Source: Gymnorhina tibicen (taxonomy: Eukaryota > Chordata > Aves > Passeriformes > Artamidae). Taken from it: a stretch of 64,000 nt of DNA. This document shows, piece by piece, positions 49,786-61,900 of the stretch (its first letter is position 1; each line of letters begins with the position of its first letter). The stretch spans positions 62,001-126,000 of the forward strand of contig VXAZ01000981.1 in NCBI GenBank assembly GCA_013399875.1, given 5' to 3'. The translations under genes and the position numbers were made by a program. The notes under the pieces are model-generated. The model worked only from the letters and a program-made list of their open reading frames with translations, was not told the DNA's origin and ran no database searches.

Positions 49786-51732
49786 ATTAGTCAGGGTAGA
49801 TAGAACACATAAAGGAAATCAGGAAATGCAAGAAGTATCTAAGATGAAAAGTTGTTTGATATTTATCAAAATATAGGCCTATATTTATGTATGTGAATAC
49901 AGAAGAATATTGTAGTCATAGATGAAAATACCTATTTGGTACCATAAAGGAGAGAAAAAGAGTAAGAAAGTCTTCAGGAAAGCTGAAGAGGAAAGAAAGG
50001 GAAGAGAAATTATATAAAGCAATAGCTGAGAGGACTAAGATACACATAAAAATTCACTCCTTAAGAAAAAAGCAGCTTGAAAGGAAAGGATGCTAATGCA
50101 AACTGATGAATGAAATGAGATACTAAATTTACATTGGATAATGTCTCAAACACTGAATAGTCCTGTTGAAGACCACGTGACTAGCTAAAAAATAAAGTGA
50201 TATGCAGCATGATCCACAGGGTAGTGATAAATTGCACATAAAAGACAGCACTGAAAAATTTAGTACATTTCAAAGGTCAGCTTTCAGCACTATTCTCTAC
50301 AAAGCCCCTGCTAAATTACAGAAACATTTGCAGAGCAAGCTGTGTGATTTCCAGCAGCCCTAGGAAGAAATTCACACAAACCTTACATTTTATTCACACA
50401 ATATTTAGGAACTGAGGAATACCTACAAAACCTGGTTGTCTGACACAGTGTCTCGTATAATCCACAGTAATACAATACTGCAGTTGAATCTCAAATCTTT
50501 TTCCAAAATGCTTTGTGAAAATTATAAACTCTTAAGCTAAATTATCTTTTGAGTCCTCAAATAAATTATATGTAGTCCTTCACAAAAATTTTTGCAGATA
50601 TTTACTGAAATCATCTTTTAAAAATTATGAATTAGAACTCCATTAGTGATGAGTTATAATGGTGTCTCAGCCACATGCTGATCAAAATATTTTCTTCTGT
50701 TCTTTCCAAATGATAATGTGATTTAGAGCAGCTATTTATACTATTTTTGTTATAATGTAATACTTTATTTCTTATAATATTTGCTTTCACTTACTCCCAT
50801 ATAATATTCTTACATGTTTGTATGTTAAATGCCACACATTTTTGCATCATCAACAGATTTCATCATCACATTCCTGCTTTTAATACAAATGTCACAATAA
50901 TGGAAAGGTTAATTTTCCACAGACACAAAAATTTTGTGGTGAAAGTTACCCCATACTTATTAATACTCTTTGTTTCTTATTTGCAATCCCCTTTGGATTT
51001 TCTTGATCAAAAACATACTAAATCTTCTAAGAAATCATAATTCAGTAAAGTTCATGTAGTTATGCCGTGTTTAGTTAAATGATGCTGTGTTACTACCAGT
51101 TTAAATAACTTTTTTAAAAGTATTTCTGCTACATTGCTTTGGGGACTGTCTTGTCACACTTTCAAACTCATTTTGAAGGTTAAAGTAATATTTTGCATCA
51201 TTATAAAAATTGGATGAGTGGTTAAATGTTTCACATTAGTCTTTAAATATTCTAAAAGATTATTTTCTAATGAACTAATGTCAAAACATAAAAACAAAGA
51301 AAAATTATAATGGAAATAGCTAGGCTCTCTTAATTTACTGATAAATTCAAAAGAAACAAAAATACTTCTAATTAATATTCAACTACTATTTAAGAAAAAA
51401 AGCCAAATTATGGTACAGCTAGTCTCTAAGGAACAGCCTAGTTTACTTTCATTATTGCAGCTCTTTCACAAAAAGAAATAAAGTGAAACAGCCTTTATTG
51501 TTAACTTAGACTTCTTCCCTCAACCTATTTAAATAAAAATAATATGGACAAAAAGAAAGATAGATAAACCAACCTAGAGTTAACAACACCATCCAGATGT
51601 TTAAAACTTTGGATTACCTTTGAAACAAACAATTTAATTCATCATATCCTTTAGAACCTCTCTAATAAAAGACTCTCATCAAATATAACATATTCCCATT
51701 AATACTCGTAGTAGCAAAGGGATCTGATAAAT
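49786..51732. other. unannotated AT-rich DNA
   Basis: I see no gene, transposon or notable repeat here. Confidence 0.55.
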
Positions 51733-52101
51733 ATCACAGAACCACAGAATGGGCCAGGTTGGAAGGGACCACTGTGGGTCATCTGGTCCAACCTCCCTGC
51801 TCAAGCAGGGTCACCCCAGAGCACATGGCACAGGATTGTGTCCAGATGATTCTTGAATATCCCCAGTGAGGGAAACTCCACAGCCTCTCTGGGCAACCTG
51901 TTCCAGTGCTTGGTCACTTGCACTTCTAGGTAGCACTTCCTGTGCATCAGCTTCTGCCCATTGCCTCTTATCCTATTGCTTTGGCACCACTGAGCAGAGC
52001 CTGGCTCCATCCCCTTGACATCTTCCCTTCAGATACTGACAGACATTGATGAAGTTCCCTCTCTGTCATACCTTCTTGAGAGTGAGCAGGCCCAACTTTA
52101 A
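51733..52101 (-). mobile_element. CR1 LINE 3' end
   Basis: The plus strand begins ATCACAGAACCACAGAATGG, the reverse complement of a CR1 3' tail, then GTTGGAAGGGACC, TCTGGTCCAACCTCCCTGC, GGGCAACCTGTTCCAGTGC, CCCATTGCCTCTTATCC, GAGCCTGGCTCCATCC and GAGCAGGCCCAAC. Read on the minus strand, it encodes the end of ORF2 (KHWNRLPREAVEFPSLGIF) before the 3' UTR. The 3' terminus is intact; the match stops at about 52101. Confidence 0.93.
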
Positions 52102-52645
52102 TCTTTAAGGTTGTCTTTTTCTTTTGGAACGCCTTGTTATAATTTTTTCCTTTTCAACTCAGTTGGAAACATGGTTCAAAAACTACTGCAAAACGGAAGT
52201 ACTGAATTTCTCTTTATAAAAACAGATATGATAAAAGTGCCAAAAATCAGAAATGCACCGCATTTTTCAGTAGTCTAACATTCAGTGTCAGTGTGATTGT
52301 GTTTTGTCTGACAGAAAGAAAGGCATCTCAGATCTCATGTAAGTTTCGCTCTCCCAAATATCCCATGCTGAGCATCACTTCATTCAGTGCAAGCACTGTT
52401 TCCTTAGATCAGTATTGCTCCTCTTGTTGACTTCTTGTTTTGGTTTATGCCTTTTGTGTTTCACCCTGACAACATGCACCACTATGAAGTGCCTTGCCTG
52501 AACTTGCTGTAGTTTGTAAGAATTTGTCATCTGTCAGAGGACCTAAAATAAATCCACATCTCTACAGGAAGTTTTACAGGTACTGAAGGCAGGAACATTC
52601 ATTTCTCTGGATCTCCCATATGTGCTTCTTCTATTACACATCAGG
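52102..52645. other. unannotated spacer between CR1 pieces
   Basis: About 540 bp with no recognisable CR1 similarity, lying where the CR1 consensus would have only some 250 bp. It could be an insertion or sequence between two independent CR1 copies. Confidence 0.5.
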
Positions 52646-52850
52646 AGGTTCTTGGCCTGCTTTGCTGCCAAGACACGATGCTGTCTTATGCCCAGCTTGC
52701 CGTCTACCAGCACCCCTAAGTTCTTCTTAGCAGAAATGCTCCCCTGCCAGTCAGGGACCAGTCTATGTCATTATTAGAGATGTTTCAGTGCTGTGACCAC
52801 ATGCAGACCTCTAGTTCTTCCTGGTTTTTTCCCAGGTGTGAAAGACTGGA
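52646..52850 (-). mobile_element. CR1 LINE fragment
   Basis: TTCTTGGCCTGCTTTGCTGCCAAG, ACGATGCTGTCTTATG, CCCAGCTTGCCGTCTACCAG, CACCCCTAAGTTCTTCTTAGCAGAAATGCT and CCTGCCAGTCAGGGACCAGTC match, in reverse complement, the CR1 region coding for the C-terminal part of ORF2 just upstream of the 3' end. It has the same orientation as the pieces at 51733 and 53440. The match fades after about 52800. Confidence 0.75.
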
Positions 52851-53439
52851 GAAAATGATTACTGGCTCAAAACAACAGAAGTGAGGGTGAGGGGTGGTGG
52901 GGGAAGGTAGTGCAAGTTCTGTGAAAAGTAGGATGTGCCCTACACCCCACCCCCTGGAGTCTCTAGTCCAGCCCAGAATGGCTGCCAGTCACTGGCACAC
53001 CTGACGCCCCACCTGGAGGGGAGGGCCCAGGAGACCAAAGCAGATAAAAGCAGTTGCACAAAGACATGTGTGGTCATGGCCCATTATTTTGGATTTTATG
53101 GTAGCTGAGAGCGTGCTGGAATTCAAACAGTGAATTAATAATAATTTTTGTCTGTATCTTTCTCTCTCTCTCTCTCTCACTCTCTCTCTCTCTCTTATTT
53201 CTTTTCCAAATCTGGGTAACTTAAAATTGGATGGGTGAGAGTTTGCTAAGTCAATGCATTGCAAAATGCTATATTTTGTTTGAATTTTTGCTTTAAAACT
53301 TGCCAAGTACCCTTATTTTCTAAAGTTTTCCAGTAAAAGTTTGCTAACATCTTTTGTCAAGTTCTCCTTTGCATCATCTCAGGGAAAAGTAGTGCCTTAA
53401 GTCCCTTTGAAATAAACTTGCTGAGCAAGGACCAGGGCT
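52851..53439. other. unannotated spacer with (CT)n
   Basis: A GC-richer part (about 52880-53040), the (CT)n microsatellite at 53161-53194, then AT-rich DNA. No CR1 endonuclease or reverse-transcriptase similarity is visible, although it lies between two CR1 pieces of the same orientation. Confidence 0.5.
53161..53194. repeat. (CT)n microsatellite
   Basis: Two (TC)n runs of 18 and 14 bases separated by AC. On the minus strand it generates a run of alternating Arg and Glu in an open frame, which is not evidence of a gene. Confidence 0.95.
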
Positions 53440-54760
53440 TTATACCAAGCTGCATGCATTTCTGTGCATGCACTTGGGGTGGATGTCTCTTCACCCTGCT
53501 TTATCATTCTGTGTTCTTATTCCTGCCAATGTACTTTCTTGGATGCCCACCTCTGCCTACCCCTTTCTCACCAAAAAAGTGTGTTGCAGTATTTCTCTTT
53601 TGATGTTACTGGCTTACAGATGTTACTGGACTTGACAGATTGACCACTCTGCTTCAAGCAAAGATGCTTTTGTCCTACTTTGTTAATTGGATTCCACCAC
53701 TCCTTAACAACCTCCGATCTTCAGAGATCTTGTGGTTACAAAAAGCAAATTCCTGCCAATTACATCAGTTGTGCAACCTGGTATTGACCTCCAAGATATA
53801 CCCATTCCTAGTCCAACCTTTCTTCTTCACCAGCAGGATGAAGGAGACACCAGATAGGTTGCATGCCCTTAAACCTTATCCCCAAAGCAAAGTAGAAAAT
53901 CTTGATATGGTCAGTGTCTTCCCTGGCAGTGACATGTGGCTGGACAGCAGAGCATAATAGTGCAACACCTCAGCATTGTCCCTAGAACTTTTGGATCTGA
54001 GCACCTGGCAATCAGCAAACCTCCCTAGACAGAAAGTCGGCTGATGGGGCACCCATCTCCCTGAGAAGGGAACCTCTCTCTGCCATCACTTGCTGTGTCT
54101 TCTTAGAGTTGATACAGCTCAGCTGTGATGTCTCCCCAGGTCAGCTGTGATGTCTCCCCAGATAGTGTTTTTTTTCCCCATCATCTGATACTAGGGCATT
54201 GATCCTGTTCTGCAGGAAAGAAGAAACCTGCCTCACGTTGCAACTAGTCACAAGACTCCAGCCTTTCCTAGTGCGGGACTCTCCATTTGTCATTGCATCA
54301 CATTCAGGCTCTGGCTCTTCTGTCTTCTTTTCATGTTTTTCCTCTGCAAGTTCTCTGTGAACATAGTAAATCCTATGAATGTATTTGTTGCCATTTTCCC
54401 TGATGCTGTGCACTGTTCTGACCTCCTCCCACAGCTCCCCCAAATCAGTGCACACCTCCTGACACATCAGGACAGGAGCTCATTTCCAGTGAGCCCAGCC
54501 ATGGTAAGAGCTCCCAGGTGCTCTCTGCAGACCCAGACCTGGAAAGCTGCCTTCTGCCTCCTCAGCTCTGTCTGAAATGAGGCTTCTGCTGTACCAGGAA
54601 TATCTGCTGTGGTCAGTGCCAAAAGCCCTGCCCTGTGCCATATCACCTCATGATTGAGCACTTGCACACTGCCTTCATCAGGGTTTCCAGCCTTTCCAGC
54701 CCCCTCCAGGCACCTGTTCTCCAGGCCTGCACCCATCTAACTTGCTCCCTACCACCAGCT
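53440..54760 (-). pseudogene. CR1 LINE 5' part: ORF1 with esterase-like domain and start of ORF2 (decayed)
   Basis: The minus strand holds CR1 5' sequence that most copies have lost. In order: an ORF1 N-terminal part with LWEEVRTVHSIRE and later FLQNRINALVSDDGE (about 54167-54450), then remnants of the SGNH-type esterase-like domain: RGSLLREMGAP where active copies have the GDS block (about 54054-54085), SREVC and LPGAQIQ (53991-54035), GWTRN and CNWQ (53740-53830), and GGIQLTK in place of the DGIHLT block (53680-53700). The start of ORF2 follows as KCMHRNACS (about 53450-53474). Several stops and frame changes interrupt it, and the catalytic Asp and His of the last block are replaced by Gly and Gln. 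CR1 ORF1 esterase domains are established in the literature; the function in transposition is not settled. This copy cannot be functional. The 5' border is approximate. Confidence 0.75.
54122..54161. repeat. 22-bp tandem duplication inside the CR1 ORF1 remnant
   Basis: CAGCTGTGATGTCTCCCCAG occurs twice in direct succession, separated by GT (about 54120-54161). It is a local slippage-type duplication in the dead ORF1. Confidence 0.9.
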
Positions 54761-57700
54761 CCCTAACACTATCAGGCATCAGCTGAAAATAAAAGTTTGA
54801 AGCACCCTTTTTTTCAGAAGCAACTCAAAGCTGTCATTCAAAACTAGAATTTTCGAGAAGTACAAGCCTGTGGTAGCGTCCCTTCTGCAGCAGCAGCAGG
54901 CAGCCCCCCTTGGCCTCAAGCTTCCTAGAAGAGCCATTCCCTATCCGCCTTGCCATTGTACAGGTTATCTTGCTATGTGATTCTTTTTTTTAGGTGAAAT
55001 TTTTCTTTTGCCCAGGTTTTAGGGTCTAAATACAGATTCTCTGATCTTTGCTTCTCTTTACTTGAAAGGAAACCTACTGGGTGACAAAAACATTCACTGT
55101 AAAACCAAGTACAGTCCATTTGTGCTTAACATAGCCCCAGCAGGATTTTCACCACCAGAAATCTCACTGCACATTGTTTTGATGTGGCTTCACTGCAAAC
55201 TGATATTTCCTGGAAAAAGAAATGCCTTTTTCTAATTGAATTAAGAGGTACACATTAAAAAATAAGATTATGCCAATTCTGTAGAAAACTAACACTTAAA
55301 AGACAGTGAAAAATGAAACTTATGCTACAAAGCAGTTTCACCAAGGGAAAAACAAAGTGACACAAGTTCTTACCAAAATATAGTGACAGTGCAATGCTTG
55401 GAGACTTTCACCAAAGAATCCCTAAACCTAGCCAGTCCCATCTGTTTCAGCATTTCGTTGTCATAACAAAATCTGAAACAGACTGAAGGGATGTGGGGGA
55501 ATTAGGAAGGAGGCCTCAGGGAAGCATAAATTGCAAATTCCTTTCTAAGTAGGAAGACCTAATTCGATTAAGTAACAGCACAGTTTTATGCACCATCAGT
55601 GACCTGAAATGTAAGGTAGTACTTCATTTTGGGAAATGCACTTCACAGAAATGTGTGCAATTACAGGCAAGCAAAACATCATCAAAAACCATAAAATTGG
55701 GGAAAACAGTTCTATGTCTCAATGGAAAAATTGAGCACTCCACCAGAATGGACTTAAAACAGTAAGAAACCACTGAAGAACACATACGCCTAATCAGAGT
55801 CTGGAAAATAAATGTAGGTTAATGAAGATAAAATTTTTCACTATCTCACTAGAAAAAGAAAAAATTAAAATAAATTAGCCATTGTCATACGAAATAATGC
55901 TTGAAATATTATAACAAGGACAAAAATATTAATTAATGTAATTCCAGAGAAAAGTGACTGTAGAGAGATTTAAATCAACATTAAATATGTAAGCTAAGTA
56001 TATGTCAGCCAATGCACCTTCAGAGGTATTCAGAAATACTTTGATAAAATTGTGCATATTCTTTAAGATGGATGAATTTGAGGCTTTGTTCTGGAAACTG
56101 TTAGTCACACTAGGAAACTTTGATTTCTGAGGACTTCAACATAGATACTGAGAAAACAAGATGCTAAATGAATAATTTGTATTGTTGGGATAAGACTGTG
56201 ATATGAAAGTGGCAAACAGATCTGAGAAAATTAAGAAAAATCAAGTAAACAAAATGTGTGTTGAGATATCTTTTCAGCAATGATGTATAGGCCTGATTTG
56301 AAAAGAAATGCATTAAATATATCAGGTAATATATCCCATTTCTGAAGATAGCTCTAAGCTTTGGATCCTAAAAAAATTATTGGGATGAAAGTTAAATTAA
56401 AGTCAAGGAAGTTTCTTTTCAACTAATTTAGGGTCATGCTCTGAAGTGAACCGCAGGAGATAAAAATATGTAAAGTTGCATTAAATAGCATTCAGAACCT
56501 CATTAATAAAATAGTATAACATGGTATAATGGTCAGTAATACATATTTTGGCAGAAAAAGGGAACTTAAAAGTAAAATAATATGTTATGGTAAGCTATTC
56601 TGTTTCAAGAATATTCCTCAGGAATTAGTTTTAAGGGATCACGTTGCTACACCACTTTTCAGAACAAACATTTACTTAAAATCTAGTGAAAAAAAACCTT
56701 TTATGCTCTACTGTCAGAAAGTTTTGAAGTTGTTGAGTGCATACATGAAATATTTGAGAAAGAATAATCTTGATAAACACTTTTCTTACAAAATCTCAGT
56801 GGAACTAATTTTCAGTAGTAAATTTACTAAAATTAACTTTTCCATAAGTATTAAACCAAACATTTATTTTCACCCATTCTGTGATATTTTAGTTACAAAT
56901 TCAGAAGTGCTTAATCATGACTACCCAATATGAATTTTATACCTTATTCCCTTTTTAATTTATGGCCTTTTAATAATGACTCATGTAGGAAAGTGCATTA
57001 TTGTATGAAATACTCATTGCAGAGGAAGAAGCAATGTCATAAAAGGAAATTAACTGATACAATAAGAGAAGCTAGTCAGACAGGCTGGAATTGCAGTTTT
57101 ACTTTTCAGTCTTCTCCACATAAGTAAATGTGTTTTCAAAGCAGTTTATTTCCAATATCTTGAAGTAAGATTTTATGAGAAACCAAGCTTTCTAAACAGC
57201 ACATAACAGTGAGAATACATTTATTTAAGAAGACTATGGAATCATAATACTAATTACCTTTTAAGAAGACTTTCATTTAATTTTCTTGATTCAAATCACT
57301 ATTAAGCAGTAAAATTATATTCAACATTTTACTGAAATGTGTGTGCAGCTGAGTTGAACTCCAAAAGGTTCACAGAAGGTTCACAGGGTTTTACATATGT
57401 TTGTAAATCAAAATGTTGATAAACTGATATTTAAATGGATTGGATTTTAATTCAGACTCATAGGAAATCTTTCAGTTTAGGTCAGCGCAAAATCAAAGAT
57501 AGGAGCCATAAAGTGTAAAGCCTGAGATAATTTGTACTCACGATATCTCATATAGTTAAATCGGTGAAATGAAATAAAAATATGTGTATCTTCAAAAGCA
57601 ACAGGCTTTTCCTCGTGAGAGACTCTTACAAGATAATGGTTCAGTTAGTCTTGCATGAAGTTACACCTATCCGTTCAAACAGAAATGGAATTTAGGCCTA

Positions 57701-58409
57701 ATGAGATTGAATCTAGATTAAAGTTATTTCTCCTTTTTTTTTCCAAATACGTATTTTCTAATGTCTCTAAACAAGAAGCAAAAAAAAATTTGAAATCACA
57801 CAAATGAGGGAAAAGTTCATATATTTAATCATCTAAAATCAGTGTTTATCTAAATATGGTGTCTTTTCCGATGCTTTATTAAAATACCCTTGGGATAGAA
57901 AAGGAAAAATGACAATGATCTTTTAGCTTTAAATCCATTTTATCCATAGCTTTATCCGTTTTATCTGATAGTCCATAGTTGGACTATCAGATACTCAATG
58001 CAGCTATTTTTAATAGGTTTTAATCTTACTATAGGAGAAAAAGTCTCTCTAAAAGGATACTAGCAAACTACATTCCTGTAGCAACTCATTTTGCTACACA
58101 TCAGAGAATGAAAATAAAAAAATTAAAAAGTAATGAAAATTGTATTACAAGTAGAAATCTGGTTCTCAAACTAGAAAAATTGTACCAAAAACAAATTCTG
58201 AATATTACAGAGAAAAATAAGATAAGGCAGACAAAATGATTTGTCATCACTGTAAACCTGGCTGTACTTTTATCAGTGTGTATTTTAAAAATACAGAACT
58301 GAGTATTTAAAAATAACAATTAAAAAAAAAACATGCAAAAAGCCATGGTTTATATTACTGTTTCATGGTGATTAAAGAAATCTTTTTTTTTGTAAACCTC
58401 CATGTTGGT
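54761..58409. other. unannotated AT-rich DNA
   Basis: No gene or transposon recognised. The first 200 bp are moderately GC-rich (including a CAGCAG run near 54886-54900) and could be more CR1 5' UTR. A hairpin lies at 57962-57993. The 134-codon frame at 56529-56933 (plus) has no family signature and matches background composition. Confidence 0.5.
57962..57993. repeat. hairpin with 14-bp arms
   Basis: TATCTGATAGTCCA (57962-57975) and its exact reverse complement TGGACTATCAGATA (57980-57993) are separated by TAGT. No T-run terminator context or conserved miRNA-like flanks are visible. Confidence 0.95.
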
Positions 58410-58908
58410 NNNNNNNNNNNNNNNNNNNNNNNNNNNNNNNNNNNNNNNNNNNNNNNNNNNNNNNNNNNNNNNNNNNNNNNNNNNNNNNNNNNNNNNNNNN
58501 NNNNNNNNNNNNNNNNNNNNNNNNNNNNNNNNNNNNNNNNNNNNNNNNNNNNNNNNNNNNNNNNNNNNNNNNNNNNNNNNNNNNNNNNNNNNNNNNNNNN
58601 NNNNNNNNNNNNNNNNNNNNNNNNNNNNNNNNNNNNNNNNNNNNNNNNNNNNNNNNNNNNNNNNNNNNNNNNNNNNNNNNNNNNNNNNNNNNNNNNNNNN
58701 NNNNNNNNNNNNNNNNNNNNNNNNNNNNNNNNNNNNNNNNNNNNNNNNNNNNNNNNNNNNNNNNNNNNNNNNNNNNNNNNNNNNNNNNNNNNNNNNNNNN
58801 NNNNNNNNNNNNNNNNNNNNNNNNNNNNNNNNNNNNNNNNNNNNNNNNNNNNNNNNNNNNNNNNNNNNNNNNNNNNNNNNNNNNNNNNNNNNNNNNNNNN
58901 NNNNNNNN
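58410..58908. other. assembly gap (Ns)
   Basis: 499 consecutive undetermined bases. Open frames reported across it are artefacts. The flanks are AT-rich unique-looking DNA, so what the gap hides cannot be inferred. Confidence 1.
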
Positions 58909-61900
58909 TACTGAAATAATTTCATCCTACCAAGCATATATTCACATCCTTAATATCACTTGATGTTTAAGCACCTACTCAATTCAGATAGGTTAACCGT
59001 GAATATAACTAAGTACTGGAATTAAAATATGTCATCATATGATTTTATAAAAATGCTAAATATGTGATTCTTATTTTTCATATCTTTCATCTTTTGTGTT
59101 TCTAGAAAACAGGAAACTATTTTATACTCTGATATAAAATATAATTGATTGACTGTGTTCCCTGTTTAATTGTGCACATATCCAGCTCTTTGTGTCCATT
59201 CATTTGGTGGGTACTGCACTAGAGGCACCTGATCAAGTAATAAACTTTTCTTTTTTGTGTGACAGACAAGGAACCACCATCTACACATTATGCACTGCCA
59301 GATATCCAGCACATATATATTTACAGCACAATGGTTATACTGTGTGCCCATATTAACAATCAGAAAAATAGTTCAAATAATTGCAATGTATGCGCTATAT
59401 TTGTGCATCGTACTATCCTGTTGTCTTCTTTTTTAAAAATCTGGTACTATAACTCATCATTAGCTGAAAAATTCTTAGTGTCTCAAGTTATATTTAGATA
59501 TTTTAAAATGTCTAAAACAGGGGTTTTTTATTGATTCTTATACCTGCATACAATTCAAAAAAGGAATTTTCATCCTAATTCCATCCTCGAAGTGATAACT
59601 TCCAGTTGAGTTCAAATGTATATTTCACAAAAACATCAAAAGGGACTTCTTGCATTCTCATTCCCCAAAAGTAAGGGAAGCTTTAGAAGGTGCCTCTAAG
59701 GAAAAAAAATACTCTTTCTTCTTTTTTGTACAGTTTAACCCTATTAAATAAATCCTCTGATGGTGACTTACTTTTATTCATGTTAGAATAAATCTAATGT
59801 CACTTCAATTAAGTTGAACTGAATTAAAGTAAACTCTTAAAGGGATAAAAAGTAGGTTCTCTCTTCTAGCATATCTAAAATAACAGTAGGTCTTTGTCTT
59901 CTATCTATTGCAGGTTTTCAATGAAATTAAGTTTAAAAGAGGTCGTCTCCATCAGCTTTAGTATAGTTGTTAACCTAACTGAATTCAGTGTGGGATAAAA
60001 CATCAAGTGAAAATTAAGGATGTGAATACATGCTTTGTAGGATGGAATTCAAATGGGGAATGATTAAGGTCCCCTGTGATTAAACACCTTTTTCTTAATA
60101 ACAAGTAGGAAGTGTCAGTAAGTCCATCCACGCAGAATTATCTAGCCAAACATGAAACTTTCAATTTTGACCTTACAGTAAGGTCACTTCATCTGACAAA
60201 AATACAGATTGCAGAGGACCAAAGCCTTTCTTTTTTTCATGTTTAACATACATGACCTTTTCGCCAGACTCTACAGAGACATCACTATAATTCCCTAAAA
60301 GTTTTTATGACTCCACAGGGCACAAGGGTGACTGCTAGATCCTAAAATCTGATATATTGTAATTAAAATATATTTAAATCACCCTTATAATTAAAAAGAC
60401 AAATTTATTTTTGTGGAAGAAATAGATTATTTGAGTTATGTCATCATTTTTCATACAGCAGACAGCTAAGAAAGAAATTGCAGTGATAAACAGCAGATAT
60501 ATTGTATATTGCTCCTGCTTTGCAGTAAGACAGAAGAACCTCAGAAATAAAATTGCTGAAATATAGCATAGAACTTTGTCATTGTCTCCATCCGAGGAAA
60601 ATTAATTCCCCAGAGGAGTCTGCCAAGCTTCTTAACAAAAATATCCATACAATTTATGCTTCAATCATGGCCAAATTCTTTCAATTACATGAGGACTAAC
60701 TGGAACATCAGCAACCTCTCCAGTGGGCCATTCCAGTTTCATTACTTTTATGCCAGTAGATGACAGGTTGTTGTTGAAATTGATCTCTTTTATAAGGTTC
60801 ATAACATACTCTTCAAATTACTGTGCATCTTCAGATTTTCTTCTTTTCTCAAAGGTCTTAAGAAAGGTTAATAACATCAACAATATAGTCTTGGTTAAAG
60901 TAGCACTACTTAAAAGAATAGCTTTCACTAAATTATGGTTTTGGTCTTATATTATCAACTGGCAAGGTCAGATTCTATCAGCCTTACTTTTCTGCCTATT
61001 TACTGACATGATTCCAGTTATTTTTCAGAAACAACTCAAAAAACAAGATGCTCCTTAACTGCAAATAAGCCTGGCAAAACTCTGAACAGCATATCTAAAT
61101 GAGCAGAACTTCTCAAGATCTATCTGGTGCTATCCTTGGACTGCTGCTGGTCCTTCAGCTAATAGACTTTAAATCTAATTTGTATTTTTCTACACTATAG
61201 CTGCAGTCATTACATATGTGCTTCAAGCATTTTAAAGTTCTTTTAAAATATACGTACATACATTTTCAAATGAAACCTGTTGGTTTATAAAACCTTGCTT
61301 AATAGGTAGAGTGAATGGAATTTTTTAATCTGCAGTAAAATTTCTGAAAAGCAGAATTCCCATCAATACTATCTGGAAGCAAGCTAGTAGTCAAATCTTT
61401 AAGAGAATTTAGAATTCTTTTAAAGCTCCTTCAAACATTGCCAACTTTTAGCACTTGTGCTGGATTTTTTCATGACTGGTGTTGGCCTAGGATGTGTGTT
61501 TTGGGAAAGCTTCAGTGTAAATTGTTCAACTACCTTTGACATGTGGGTTGAAGAAAAAGGCATCATTTGGACACCGTAATAAAGTTGGCAACCTTTTCTT
61601 TGCAAAACTTCAATGCCTCCAGTCTTTGGAGCAGAAGCTGGCATTTGTAATGGTAACTTCTATATTATCCGTCTTTCTTCTTTCACCTTCATGAACTTGA
61701 CCAAAATATGGTCAAATTGTAAGAACTCAAACTACTAAAGACCGAACAGTGTTATTTCATTGATTTTTTTCTGCTGTTGTACCTATGTAATCACTTAGCA
61801 CGTCCAAGCTTCTCACAGGTCACAGAACTTACTAAAATGTTATTTACTGAACTGTGCCTCTACTTTCCTCAGAAAGCCATTGGATATGCTCCAGCCCTAA

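Noticed and set aside
52989..53306. Arg-Glu-rich open frame on the minus strand
   Set aside because: The Arg/Glu run is a translation of the (CT)n microsatellite.
58350..58937. Long open frames across the gap on both strands
   Set aside because: They consist mostly of undetermined bases.
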